This document shows positions 13,627 through 21,925 of a DNA stretch of 28,916 bases, one piece after another. The DNA is taken from IMG/VR virus record IMGVR_UViG_3300045952_000234, positions 1 to 28,916 of that record; one strand, written 5' to 3'. The DNA comes from a virus. The translations under genes were made by a program, and so were the position numbers. The stretch's first letter is position 1; each line of letters opens with the position of its first letter. Below the pieces are notes generated by a model. That model was not told the DNA's origin. It worked only from the letters and a program-made list of their open reading frames with translations, and ran no database searches.

Positions 13627-13686
13627 CGCCGGGGCCTCAGGATCGGGAGGGGTAACGAGGCTTAGTCCACCTCCCCCGGCGTTTTT
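13627..13686 (+). terminator. Terminator with extended stem and inner hairpin
   Basis: CGCCGGGG (13627-13634) pairs with CCCCGGCG (13674-13681), followed by five T. The 39-base loop can itself pair, with GGGAGG against CCTCCC. It lies 10 bases after the acidic-protein stop and 18 before the next gene, so it insulates the two. The long loop makes it less canonical than the terminator at 4752. Confidence 0.7.
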
Positions 13687-13704
13687 CAGTTTCGGAGGGC
13701 ACAG

Positions 13705-14988
13705 ATGAAATTGGCTATCGAGAATATCAGGTTCACACCGTCAGAGGAAACCGACGAGCGCGCAAAGGACATCACCAACATTGCCGACTCACTCAAGGAT
13801 ATCGGGTTGTCTCATCCGGTCATTGTCCGACCCGGTGACAACGGTAACTTTCTACTCGTATCGGGCGAAAAGCGGATTAGAGCTGCTCTCCAACTGGAGT
13901 GGAAGGAGATTGACGTTGAAGTCAGGAACGTCTCCGAAGTCGAAGGCAAAATCATCCAGACCCACGAGAACCTCAAGCGACACAACCTCCCTCTCTGGGA
14001 GCAAGTCGCTCTCGTCGAGGCCCTCCACTCGTTTAGACAGGAGGAACACGGAGAAGCCGAGAGGGGTCGTCCCAAGAAAGGAGAGGACAAGAAGCCAGCC
14101 TGGGGAATTAGAGACACTGCTCAAGAACTTGGAATCAGCCTTGGGTCAACTGCAGAAACTCTCCAGCTCGCTCGGGCGGTCCAGCTTGACCCTTCTCTCC
14201 GAAACATCCAAGACAAAAGGACTGCTGTCCGACTTGTCCGCATTGCTGCACAACGACATCAGGCCGAAGAAGAAGCCGGGCTATCCCCGACTGAAGGCGT
14301 GAATCAGGCGTATCTCGGGGACTCCGCGACCATCCTCTCCAAGTTCCCCGCTCAGTCCATCGACCACTGCGTTACTGACCCGCCGTGGATCAAATACTAC
14401 GAGCCAACCATCACGCTGGATGAAAGGACGCTGCCCGTTTTCAAGGAAGTCTATCGTGTGTTGCGTCACGATGGTTTCCTCGCAGTATTCGCAGGACTCG
14501 ACGACTACTCGTATTACTGCGGATTCGACCGTCGCGACCCGGAGACAGGTGAGTTGATTCACACGAACGGAGAACTGGAGAGAATCGGCTTCAACGTCTC
14601 CAAGACTCCACTCATCTGGCACAAGATCAACTCGCTTTCCCGTCGTGGAGTCCGTTCTTGGGAGTATGACAGGAGCTACGAGTTCGTCATCATTGCCACC
14701 AAGGGTTCACCTGCCATGACGGTCCCGGTGGTTCTGGATGGAGTCAAGAGCTTCGCTGTCGTTCCTCCTCAGAAAATCGCGCACCAGAAACTTCCCGAAA
14801 AACCAATCGACCTCCTCAAGGACATCATCAAAGACCTCACCTACGAGGGGAACGTCATCCTCGACCCGTTCGGCGGCTCCTTTTCCACAGCGGTGGCAGC
14901 CAAGGAGATGAAGCGCAGATACGTCGTCTGCGAGAAGAATCCCGAATACTACCACAGCGGACGTAAACGTCTCGGACTCAAGGAGTAG
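13705..14988 (+). CDS. ParB-like domain fused to DNA methyltransferase
   Basis: The 427-residue protein has an N-terminal ParB/sulfiredoxin-like domain (about 1-110; signature GEKR at 54-57 after a VI-V-P motif), a helical middle (130-195, like a ParB helix-turn-helix), and a C-terminal SAM-dependent DNA methyltransferase. The methyltransferase motif IV is DPPW at 225-228 and comes before motif I, DPFGGS at 387-392, the order of beta-class N6-adenine/N4-cytosine enzymes. The HQKLPEKP segment near 360 is also typical. Such fusions are common in phages and mobile elements. Expected role: protect or mark phage DNA. The start follows GGAGGG. It heads the replication block. Confidence 0.9.
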   Translation: MKLAIENIRFTPSEETDERAKDITNIADSLKDIGLSHPVIVRPGDNGNFLLVSGEKRIRAALQLEWKEIDVEVRNVSEVEGKIIQTHENLKRHNLPLWEQVALVEALHSFRQEEHGEAERGRPKKGEDKKPAWGIRDTAQELGISLGSTAETLQLARAVQLDPSLRNIQDKRTAVRLVRIAAQRHQAEEEAGLSPTEGVNQAYLGDSATILSKFPAQSIDHCVTDPPWIKYYEPTITLDERTLPVFKEVYRVLRHDGFLAVFAGLDDYSYYCGFDRRDPETGELIHTNGELERIGFNVSKTPLIWHKINSLSRRGVRSWEYDRSYEFVIIATKGSPAMTVPVVLDGVKSFAVVPPQKIAHQKLPEKPIDLLKDIIKDLTYEGNVILDPFGGSFSTAVAAKEMKRRYVVCEKNPEYYHSGRKRLGLKE

Positions 14989-14992
14989 CCCC

Positions 14993-15340
14993 ATGAATGA
15001 CGTGTTCGTTTACATCGCAGGCCCAATCTCGCCCAAAAACGGCTATCTTGCAGAGGAGAATGTTCTCGAGGGCATGAGGACTCACCTCGAACTCGTCAAG
15101 AATGGCATTCCGAACTACTGTCCTCAACTTGATGGCGCCTTTCCATCATCGTGGACACAAGTTCCATACGAGAAATGGTTGGAGGTTGACCTCTCCATTC
15201 TCAATCGTTGCACCCATGTTCTCATGCTTCCTCGATGGGAGGAGAGCACGGGTGCGGTAGCGGAGCGAGCAGTCGCTCAGAAACGAGGAATACCAATCGC
15301 CTACTCGGTCGCCGAGTTGGTCCTGATGCTGGAGAAGTAG
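14993..15340 (+). CDS. DUF4406 nucleoside 2-deoxyribosyltransferase-like protein
   Basis: The 115-residue protein begins with YIAGPISPKN, contains NYCPQLDG, a WLEVDL segment, LNRCTHVLMLPRWEESTGA and AERAVAQKRGIPI. These match the DUF4406 branch of the nucleoside deoxyribosyltransferase fold: the GPIS loop, the LPxW..S.GA..E pocket and the Glu in the active-site region. Members act, or are thought to act, on nucleotides. Placed between a DNA methyltransferase and a polymerase with a glycosylase domain, it may alter the dNTP pool or a phage base. Confidence 0.8.
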   Translation: MNDVFVYIAGPISPKNGYLAEENVLEGMRTHLELVKNGIPNYCPQLDGAFPSSWTQVPYEKWLEVDLSILNRCTHVLMLPRWEESTGAVAERAVAQKRGIPIAYSVAELVLMLEK

Positions 15341-15341
15341 A

Positions 15342-17846
15342 ATGCCCCTCGGTCAACGGGTCGAGGGACAAGGTCCCCATGACGCTAAAATCGTCATTGT
15401 AGGGGAGGCTCCGGGCAAGGACGAAGAGGAGCAAGGGCAACCATTCGTCGGCGCGTCGGGAAGGCTTCTCAATTCAATGCTGTTGGAGGCGGGCATCCGT
15501 CGTTCGGATTGCTACGTCACCAACGTGGTCAAGGTCCGTCCGCCTTCTAACAACCTGCGAAGGTTGAAGGAGATTGGTGTATCGATCGAGGATGGTATTC
15601 CTCAGCTCTGGCAGGAGATTGGAGAAATCAATCCGAACGTCATCTTAGCACTAGGAAATCTGTCCCTCAAGGTTCTGACTGGTAAGGGGTCAGGTTTTTC
15701 GGGCATTCTTAAATACCGCGGGTCCATCCTTCCCTCCACAAACCTCGATTGTAAAGTAGTTCCTACCATCCACCCGGCAGCCTTCCTCCATTCGGAGGGT
15801 GAGGAGGGCGCTGGTGCGATGAAATATCGGATGAGGCACGTTGTTCGCTTCGACCTCGAACGGTTGAAGGAGCAAAGCCTTTTCAAACGATATTCCCCTC
15901 CAGAGCGAAACCTCGAAATCATCCGTAGCTCAATCGCCCTCCAGCGATTTCTCGATCTCTACGCGGACAAGAAGATTGTAAGCGTTGACATCGAGACAGT
16001 CTACGGTATCCCTGTCTGTATCGCTCTGGCCTTCAACGAGTGGCACGGTGCTTCGATCCCACTGCTCGACATCATGTCGTGGCAGAATCTCCAGGGAATA
16101 CCGAGACACGAGCTTGCCATAATGTGCCAGATGATTGCCCGACTCTTTGCGAGGAGAGACATCCTCGTCATCGGGCAGAACTTCAAGTTCGACCACGACA
16201 AGCTAGACAGCATCTGCGGAATCAAAATCAGGAATGTGTATTGCGACATCATGATGTTGGCTCACGCCATTCATTGTGAGTTCGAGAAGTCGCAGGCTTT
16301 CTTAGCGTCTCTTTATACGGAGGAGCCGTATTATAAGGATGAGGGTCGAGAGTTCGACTGGAAGAAGGATAAGGTAGACCGGCTCCTCCTGTATAACGCT
16401 AAGGACGCTGTCGTTGCATTCGAGATTTACCTACGCTTGGTTGAGGCCGCGCGTGATTTGGTAGTCCCAGGGTTCCCGAATTGGCTCGACGAGTTCTTCT
16501 TCGGTTATCAGATGAAGCTCCATACCTTCTACAAGGACATGGAGGAAGTTGGCCTCCTGACCGATGAGAAGAGGAGGAAGGAACTCATCGCTGAGTATGA
16601 TGAGAAAATCAAGTATGCTCAGTTCGAGCTGAATGAGATAGCGGGATGGGAGTGCAACGCGAACTCTCCCAAGCAGGTCGCAATTCTCCTCTATAGACAG
16701 TTTAAGTTGCCGCAGAGGAAGGGCGTCGATGAAGATACGTTGGTCGCTTTGGAGGCAAATTCAGCTAAACTACCCGAACACAAGCGTGCAATCGAACTTA
16801 TCGGAACAATCCGCCGACTTCGTAAGTCAAAGGGAACTTATTTTGAAGCTAAGCCTGACTACGATGGACGGATGCGAACTTCTATCCGAATCTGTGGAAC
16901 TGAAACCGGAAGAACGTCCAACAGTATCCTTAAACCTCCGGTTCGTCCCACAAAAGTGGGATTGGCCTTTCAAACGATGACGAAGCACGGGGAGATAGGA
17001 GCCGAGCTACGCTCTTATTTTAATGCGGACCCCGGCTACAGTTTTGTCGAGATGGACCTCTCACAAGCGGAGGCCAGGATCGTAGCTCTCCTGGGACGAG
17101 ATGAGAAAACGCTCAAGCTATTCGACGATCGAGTTGACATCCATCGACTTACCGCGAGTTGGATATTTGGGGTTTCAACTGAGAAAGTTACTGGTGAACT
17201 GCGGTTTATCGGTAAGACTTGTCGACATGCTGGAAACTACGATATGGGCAAACGGCGGCTCATGCAAATTGTTAATACTGACGCCAAGAAATTCAAGATT
17301 GGTATCAGTATTTCTGAGTGGAGAGCCGGACAAATCCTCGACAAGTTCCATCAGTTCTGTCCTAGTATCCGCCAAGTGTTCCACGCTGATGTCAGACAAG
17401 CCCTCGACACGAATGACCGTGTCCTTGTCTCTCCTTTCGGACGATACCGAAAGTTCTTTGACCGCTGGGGGGAGGACCTCTTCAGGGAAGCCTACTCCCA
17501 CATTCCCCAATCAACAGTTCCAGACCATCTACGACGAGCTGGACTCCGTGCCCTCGAGCGTTTTAGAGACGATAAAATCACGCCTCGATTCATTGGACAA
17601 AAGACTCCTTTTGCGATCGAAGCGCACGACGCATTCCTCGCCATCGTCCCCAACGAATACGTCGGACGATACGTCGAAATCATGAACGAGGAGATGAATC
17701 GTCCAATCGACTTCTCGAATTGCACGCTCCCACGAGGGTTGCTGGTCATTCCGTCAGAGGCCAAGATTGGCCGGAATTACAAGGAGTGCAAGATTAAGGG
17801 CTGCTACACGTGCGAGGGTATGCACGACTACAAGGTGGCAGCATGA
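15342..17846 (+). CDS. UDG-like domain fused to family A DNA polymerase
   Basis: An 834-residue fusion. Residues 1-190 resemble a family 4 uracil-DNA glycosylase: GEAPG at 21-25 with E-QGQPFVG after it, NVVKVRPP near 61-68, and HPAAF at 144-148; the Fe-S cysteines usual in family 4 are missing. Residues 200-370 are a 3'-5' exonuclease with VDIET (215-219), GQNFKFDHD (278-286) and YNAKD (351-355). Residues 390-815 are the polymerase: motif A MDLSQAEAR (571-579), motif B around 621-640 (RFIGK...NYDMGKRRL), motif C EAHDA (760-764), where the usual Glu after HD is Ala. A Cys cluster (CKIKGC, then C824) ends the chain. It is the replicative polymerase of this phage. Similar UDG-polymerase fusions are, as I recall, known in some phages with unusual bases such as SPO1. 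Confidence 0.88.
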   Translation: MPLGQRVEGQGPHDAKIVIVGEAPGKDEEEQGQPFVGASGRLLNSMLLEAGIRRSDCYVTNVVKVRPPSNNLRRLKEIGVSIEDGIPQLWQEIGEINPNVILALGNLSLKVLTGKGSGFSGILKYRGSILPSTNLDCKVVPTIHPAAFLHSEGEEGAGAMKYRMRHVVRFDLERLKEQSLFKRYSPPERNLEIIRSSIALQRFLDLYADKKIVSVDIETVYGIPVCIALAFNEWHGASIPLLDIMSWQNLQGIPRHELAIMCQMIARLFARRDILVIGQNFKFDHDKLDSICGIKIRNVYCDIMMLAHAIHCEFEKSQAFLASLYTEEPYYKDEGREFDWKKDKVDRLLLYNAKDAVVAFEIYLRLVEAARDLVVPGFPNWLDEFFFGYQMKLHTFYKDMEEVGLLTDEKRRKELIAEYDEKIKYAQFELNEIAGWECNANSPKQVAILLYRQFKLPQRKGVDEDTLVALEANSAKLPEHKRAIELIGTIRRLRKSKGTYFEAKPDYDGRMRTSIRICGTETGRTSNSILKPPVRPTKVGLAFQTMTKHGEIGAELRSYFNADPGYSFVEMDLSQAEARIVALLGRDEKTLKLFDDRVDIHRLTASWIFGVSTEKVTGELRFIGKTCRHAGNYDMGKRRLMQIVNTDAKKFKIGISISEWRAGQILDKFHQFCPSIRQVFHADVRQALDTNDRVLVSPFGRYRKFFDRWGEDLFREAYSHIPQSTVPDHLRRAGLRALERFRDDKITPRFIGQKTPFAIEAHDAFLAIVPNEYVGRYVEIMNEEMNRPIDFSNCTLPRGLLVIPSEAKIGRNYKECKIKGCYTCEGMHDYKVAA

Positions 17847-19048
17847 CGTGGATAGAACATCTTCTCGCCGTCACTGTAGAATCGGAATCCCCGAGGAAGT
17901 ATTATTATTGGGCGGGCCTCTCGGCAATAGCGGGAGTAGTGAAGAACAATGTCTACCTTGACAAGTTCTATTACAAGCTCTACCCCAACATTTTTGTCAT
18001 CCTCGTTGGGAAGTCCGGAATTCGCAAGGGACCGCCTGTTGCTCTCGCTAAGCGTCTGGTCACAGAAGTTGGAAATAACCGAGTTATATCCGGACGCACG
18101 TCGGTCCCAGCTCTTATCACTGAGCTTCGCACTGCTCGGACCTTCAATAATGGCGGCCCCCCGCTCACGGACGCTACGTGCTTCATTGCGACTTCGGAGT
18201 TCGCTGGTTTTGTTATACAGGACCCCCAAGCTCTTACCACACTCACGGACCTGTATGATGGAGATTATAACCCCGAATGGGTCAATCGCACGAAGGGTTC
18301 TGGGCTTGAGACACTGAAGAATCCGTGTGTGACAATGATAGGAGCCAGTAATGAAATACACTTTAGGGACGCAGTCCCCGATAACGCTCTCGGTGGAGGC
18401 TTCGTCGCGAGGACATTCATTATTCACGCGGATAGGAAGTCTGGGATTAACCCTCTCACTTCAGCACCAAAGGAGGCTCTATCTGTTCCTAAGCTGGCAG
18501 AGTATCTACGTATCCTCAGTCAACTGCGGGGACAGTTTACTTATTCTCCGGGAGGCAAAGCGTTTTACGACGAGTGGTATTCGCGGTTCAGTGAAAACGA
18601 GTATCAAGATTCAACGGGGACCATTGAACGATTACACGATCACATCCTCAAAGCATCGATGCTCATTTCCCTCTCACGGAAAACCGACCTCGTCCTTGAG
18701 GAAGCGGATATTCGGGAAGCAATCGATTCCTGTCAAAACTTCGTGCCCGGAGCGCGTCGAGTCTCTATGGGAGGAGGGAAGTCTGCCACCGCTCCCGGAA
18801 CTGCGGTCTTCCTGAAGGAGCTACTGGCGAGGAAGGACCACAATTACATGCTAAGCCGAGTCAAAATGCTCCAGAAGCATTGGGACTACTTTGACTCGTT
18901 CGAGCTTGACAGAATCGCGGAGAGTTTGGAGGCCCAGAAAGCTATCACGATGAAGCTACTGGACAATGGGGATGGGAGGAAAGAGTTGTTCTACATCCTG
19001 ACGCCGAAGATCATCGAGAACTACACCAAAATGGAGAAGGAATCATGA
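17843..19048 (+). CDS. DUF3987-like P-loop ATPase, possible replicative helicase
   Basis: ATG 17843 overlaps the polymerase stop (ATGA) and gives 401 residues. The start (WIEHLLAVTVESESPRKYYYWAGLSAIAG) and the P-loop region LYPNIFVILVGKSGIRKGPP (about 47-65) resemble DUF3987/YfjI-type helicase-like proteins. The Walker Thr/Ser after Lys is Gly here, so the site is degenerate. A Walker B-like strand CFIATSEFAGF follows near 110. The end is helical with winged-helix-like features (ISLSRKTDLVLEEADIREAI). It probably assists DNA unwinding or priming beside the polymerase; similarity is judged by eye. Confidence 0.6.
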   Translation: MTWIEHLLAVTVESESPRKYYYWAGLSAIAGVVKNNVYLDKFYYKLYPNIFVILVGKSGIRKGPPVALAKRLVTEVGNNRVISGRTSVPALITELRTARTFNNGGPPLTDATCFIATSEFAGFVIQDPQALTTLTDLYDGDYNPEWVNRTKGSGLETLKNPCVTMIGASNEIHFRDAVPDNALGGGFVARTFIIHADRKSGINPLTSAPKEALSVPKLAEYLRILSQLRGQFTYSPGGKAFYDEWYSRFSENEYQDSTGTIERLHDHILKASMLISLSRKTDLVLEEADIREAIDSCQNFVPGARRVSMGGGKSATAPGTAVFLKELLARKDHNYMLSRVKMLQKHWDYFDSFELDRIAESLEAQKAITMKLLDNGDGRKELFYILTPKIIENYTKMEKES

Positions 19049-19266
19049 TTCAGTTTTTGCATTGTCACTCGTGTGGAAAGCAGGTGTCGACAGGGTTTAC
19101 CCCAGTCCCTACCGACACCCCCGACGGTGGTATCATCGTTCGCGCTTGGATCGAGTGCCCCGAGTGCATCGAGAAGCGGGCTACTTCCTCTGACCCCGAC
19201 GCTTTGCCTTCTGTTCCCTCCGGCGTTGTGACCTCTCCCGAGGTGAAAGGTTCTCCGGAAGATTAG
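19045..19266 (+). CDS. Zinc-ribbon microprotein, last gene of rightward block
   Basis: The 73-residue protein starts at the ATGA overlap with the previous stop. CHSC at residues 7-10 and CPEC at 38-41 make a zinc ribbon; the last 28 residues are Pro/Ser/Asp-rich and probably disordered. Its disordered end overlaps, on the opposite strand, the basic C-terminus of the convergent virion gene by 86 bases. Confidence 0.62.
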   Translation: MIQFLHCHSCGKQVSTGFTPVPTDTPDGGIIVRAWIECPECIEKRATSSDPDALPSVPSGVVTSPEVKGSPED

Positions 19267-21925
19267 AACCCTTCATAAACGACGGAACGAACTGCTCTTT
19301 CAACATGTTCGGGTCGCTAGAGACTAGCTCCTGCAAGCTCCACTCAGGCACAGGGGAGAGACCCTGAACGGCTCGTGCTCCACCTGTTACACCAGCACCT
19401 AGGAGGAAGGGGAGGGCGTATGGACCAGCGATGGCAGAGAGAACTCCAAGGCTTGCTGGGTCATCGACGTTGGCTCCAGCCGCCATCCCTGCTCCTCCAG
19501 CTCCTAGTGCCAACCCACGAGTTTTCCAGTTCCTACCTGGACGGACCAACCCCTGCCTGAACATATTCGCTGGTGTTTTTCTGAATGGAACGAGATACTG
19601 ACCAGCCTTGGTGTTCAAGCCTAGAGCCTCGGCCATTGGATTCTCCTCGGTGAGAAGAATTTCTTTAGCCTCGGCTCGGGTCATCCCTGACCTTACAAGA
19701 GCATTCTCTGTAGCTGTATCACCGGCTCCCATGACCCTCTGGGGAAGCCCGAGATATTTGCCCACAAAGGTATCTCTTTGTCCAGGCACAGCACTGGGAT
19801 TCTGATTGCTTTTGAACGCCTGCCACCAGTCTTTTGCAGTTTCAGGTTTGAACAACTCTCTGATTGGTGCTATCGTTCCTCGCTCTGCTGAGGCAATCCC
19901 AGTTGCTCCGAGGTTGCCGAGAACTGACTTCATGGGAGCGCGCCCTGCGAGCATTGCTGTCACACGGAGAGCGTTGACCTCATCCCAGACGCGATTACCA
20001 GCAGCCTGCATCGTGGAGGGAGCGAACAATCCTGCCGGAGCCTGACCAGTTTCGTCAGAGAGCATCTTCCTGAATCGAGGAGAGAAACCCCCTCCTGGAC
20101 CAGCCTCTTGAGTCATCTGAATGTCGGGTTGGATGTCGTGAGGCATGGTGCGACCCCCTGTGGCCTCTTGCTCGTTCAGCCACTTCTGGTAGTTGGGGTC
20201 GTTCTCCATCACCTTACCGAAATCCTCAGCGTCAGGGCCACCTTTCATTGCCTTGTTCAGACGACCTTGAGCCAACATACGTCGAAACGCAGAGGGTCCA
20301 CCGAGTGCTGAAGCTACTCCACCTGCACCAGCACCCATGAGACCTATCCGTGCCCACTCGTCCCAGTTGGACTCAGGGTCATCTGGAACGGCTAGAGCGG
20401 CTGCCGGGGCACCGACTGCCAGTGCCTTGGACCCACCCTTTCCACCCGGCTTGGGCTTGGTTATATCGGTCCTCTCACCAGCAGCTTTCTTGAGGTTTTC
20501 CTGGAATCGAGCCTCAAATTCAGCTCTCCTGATATCCAGCTCTTTGATTGCGTTCGCGTCTCCCTTTGCAGCCTTGTCGCTAAGCTTCTGCTCTCCCATC
20601 TGGGCGTAGGGACGCTGCTTCGACGCCTGACGAGGTGGAGGAGTCTCAGCCTTCTTGATTTCAGCAGCTGTGACCGGCTTCTCGGATACCGGCTTTTGTT
20701 CAGCGGCTGAACTTTTACTGGTTTTTGGAGTCGTGGATTTTGGCGGGGCAGGAGTTTTTTGTGGCCTGGTCGCCAGCACTTCAGCAGCTTTCTTGTTCCC
20801 CCTCGCGGCAAGAGACTCGAGGGTTTCCGTGGGATAGTTCTCGAACTCGTTCTTTGGTTTGGGAGCAGCTGCCTTCGGTGGAGCCTCCGTCTTGGGAGCC
20901 TTCGCCTTAGGTGGAGCCTTGGGAGGTGGAGCCGGAGGAGCCGTCGTGGAAACCTTCGGTGTGATTTGCACCTTCCCACGTGGGAGAACCGGCTCGACAT
21001 CCGACAAGACACCTGACCAGATTTCGTCAGGAGTCAATCCGGCGCGCTCCGCTGCCGCCGCAACTCCATGCTTCTCGACCATCTGCGGAATGGTTGTCTT
21101 CTGGAAGGCAGGAGGAACCTTGGCTGGCATCGTCGTTCCAGCCCCAGGAACCTGCATGTTTGTCACGGTAGCTGGCCACGCACTCGGCTGACGAGCTGAG
21201 AACGATGGCGTCGGAGGAGTCTGCCCGACCTGGAACGTGGGTTTCAGACCAGTGCCAGATATGGGGGCTTCGAGAGGGTTCCTGGGGACGCTGATACTGC
21301 CGCCTCCAGGTGGAGGAGAGACGACGGAACCAGCAGGCATCGAGCCTGTCCCGGTGAAAGCCGGAGGAGGCGTGACCTTCGGTTTGGGAGTGAACATCCG
21401 ACTCTCAGCCACTTTTGCAGCAGCCGTTGTCGCTCCACGACCAACCGACTTCGCACCCTGCCCGATTGCACCTCGAACTCCCTTGAATGGGAGAAGCATC
21501 TCGGCCCCGACCAGAGCCTTGGAACCGAGTCGCTGCATCCTTGAGGAGGAACCACCACCAGCACCGATAGTCGCTTCGATTCCGGGGTCCACCTGCTCCT
21601 TGATGGTGCGAAACGGATTCTGCACCATGCTATGAACAGCCTCGTCAGCACCCTCCCCGAATCCTGAAACTGTGGAGAGGAAAGCGTCAGGATTCTCCCC
21701 TGAGAGGCCGCTGTAGATGTTGCTCCCTACGTCAGAGAGGACACCACCGAACTGGCGGATGGCTCCACGCTGACGTTTTGCTTGACGCTTGACGCCAGTG
21801 AGAAAGTCCCCGATGCCTCCTGCGATCGCGCTACCGTAACCTCCTGCCGAAGCAGAGGAGGGAGCATTACGAGCCGCCATTCTCGCCTTGCGAGCGGCTT
21901 CTCGTTCAGCAAAGGTGTCAGGCAT
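19181..21925 (-). CDS. Large Ala/Gly/Pro-rich probable virion protein
   Basis: A 914-residue protein read leftwards, last of the late operon. Residues 1-160 are Ala/Gly-rich with short helices, 160-480 a Pro/Lys/Ala/Thr-rich low-complexity region (many APPK, PPP runs), 480-700 Gly-rich with weakly hydrophobic helices, and 700-880 more ordered with hydrophobic Gly/Ala segments near the end (GLALGAGGAGMAAGA). The last 25 residues are very basic (RRREQKAKRRGQRK). Composition and place suggest a structural or internal ejection protein that contacts DNA or membrane. The start ATG overlaps the upstream stop (TAATG) with GAGGAGG before it. No family is recognised. Confidence 0.7.
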   Translation of the reverse strand: MPDTFAEREAARKARMAARNAPSSASAGGYGSAIAGGIGDFLTGVKRQAKRQRGAIRQFGGVLSDVGSNIYSGLSGENPDAFLSTVSGFGEGADEAVHSMVQNPFRTIKEQVDPGIEATIGAGGGSSSRMQRLGSKALVGAEMLLPFKGVRGAIGQGAKSVGRGATTAAAKVAESRMFTPKPKVTPPPAFTGTGSMPAGSVVSPPPGGGSISVPRNPLEAPISGTGLKPTFQVGQTPPTPSFSARQPSAWPATVTNMQVPGAGTTMPAKVPPAFQKTTIPQMVEKHGVAAAAERAGLTPDEIWSGVLSDVEPVLPRGKVQITPKVSTTAPPAPPPKAPPKAKAPKTEAPPKAAAPKPKNEFENYPTETLESLAARGNKKAAEVLATRPQKTPAPPKSTTPKTSKSSAAEQKPVSEKPVTAAEIKKAETPPPRQASKQRPYAQMGEQKLSDKAAKGDANAIKELDIRRAEFEARFQENLKKAAGERTDITKPKPGGKGGSKALAVGAPAAALAVPDDPESNWDEWARIGLMGAGAGGVASALGGPSAFRRMLAQGRLNKAMKGGPDAEDFGKVMENDPNYQKWLNEQEATGGRTMPHDIQPDIQMTQEAGPGGGFSPRFRKMLSDETGQAPAGLFAPSTMQAAGNRVWDEVNALRVTAMLAGRAPMKSVLGNLGATGIASAERGTIAPIRELFKPETAKDWWQAFKSNQNPSAVPGQRDTFVGKYLGLPQRVMGAGDTATENALVRSGMTRAEAKEILLTEENPMAEALGLNTKAGQYLVPFRKTPANMFRQGLVRPGRNWKTRGLALGAGGAGMAAGANVDDPASLGVLSAIAGPYALPFLLGAGVTGGARAVQGLSPVPEWSLQELVSSDPNMLKEQFVPSFMKGSNLPENLSPRERSQRRREQKAKRRGQRK
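20698..20712 (+). promoter_or_regulatory. Palindrome copy 4 inside a late gene (GTTC-AGCGGCT-GAAC)
   Basis: GTTC (20698-20701) and GAAC (20709-20712) are spaced by AGCGGCT, the same length and GGCT end as the other copies, and the left arm reads TTGTTC. It lies inside the Pro-rich linker of the minus-strand gene, so chance or a second role is possible. I give it less weight than the three upstream copies. Confidence 0.3.
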
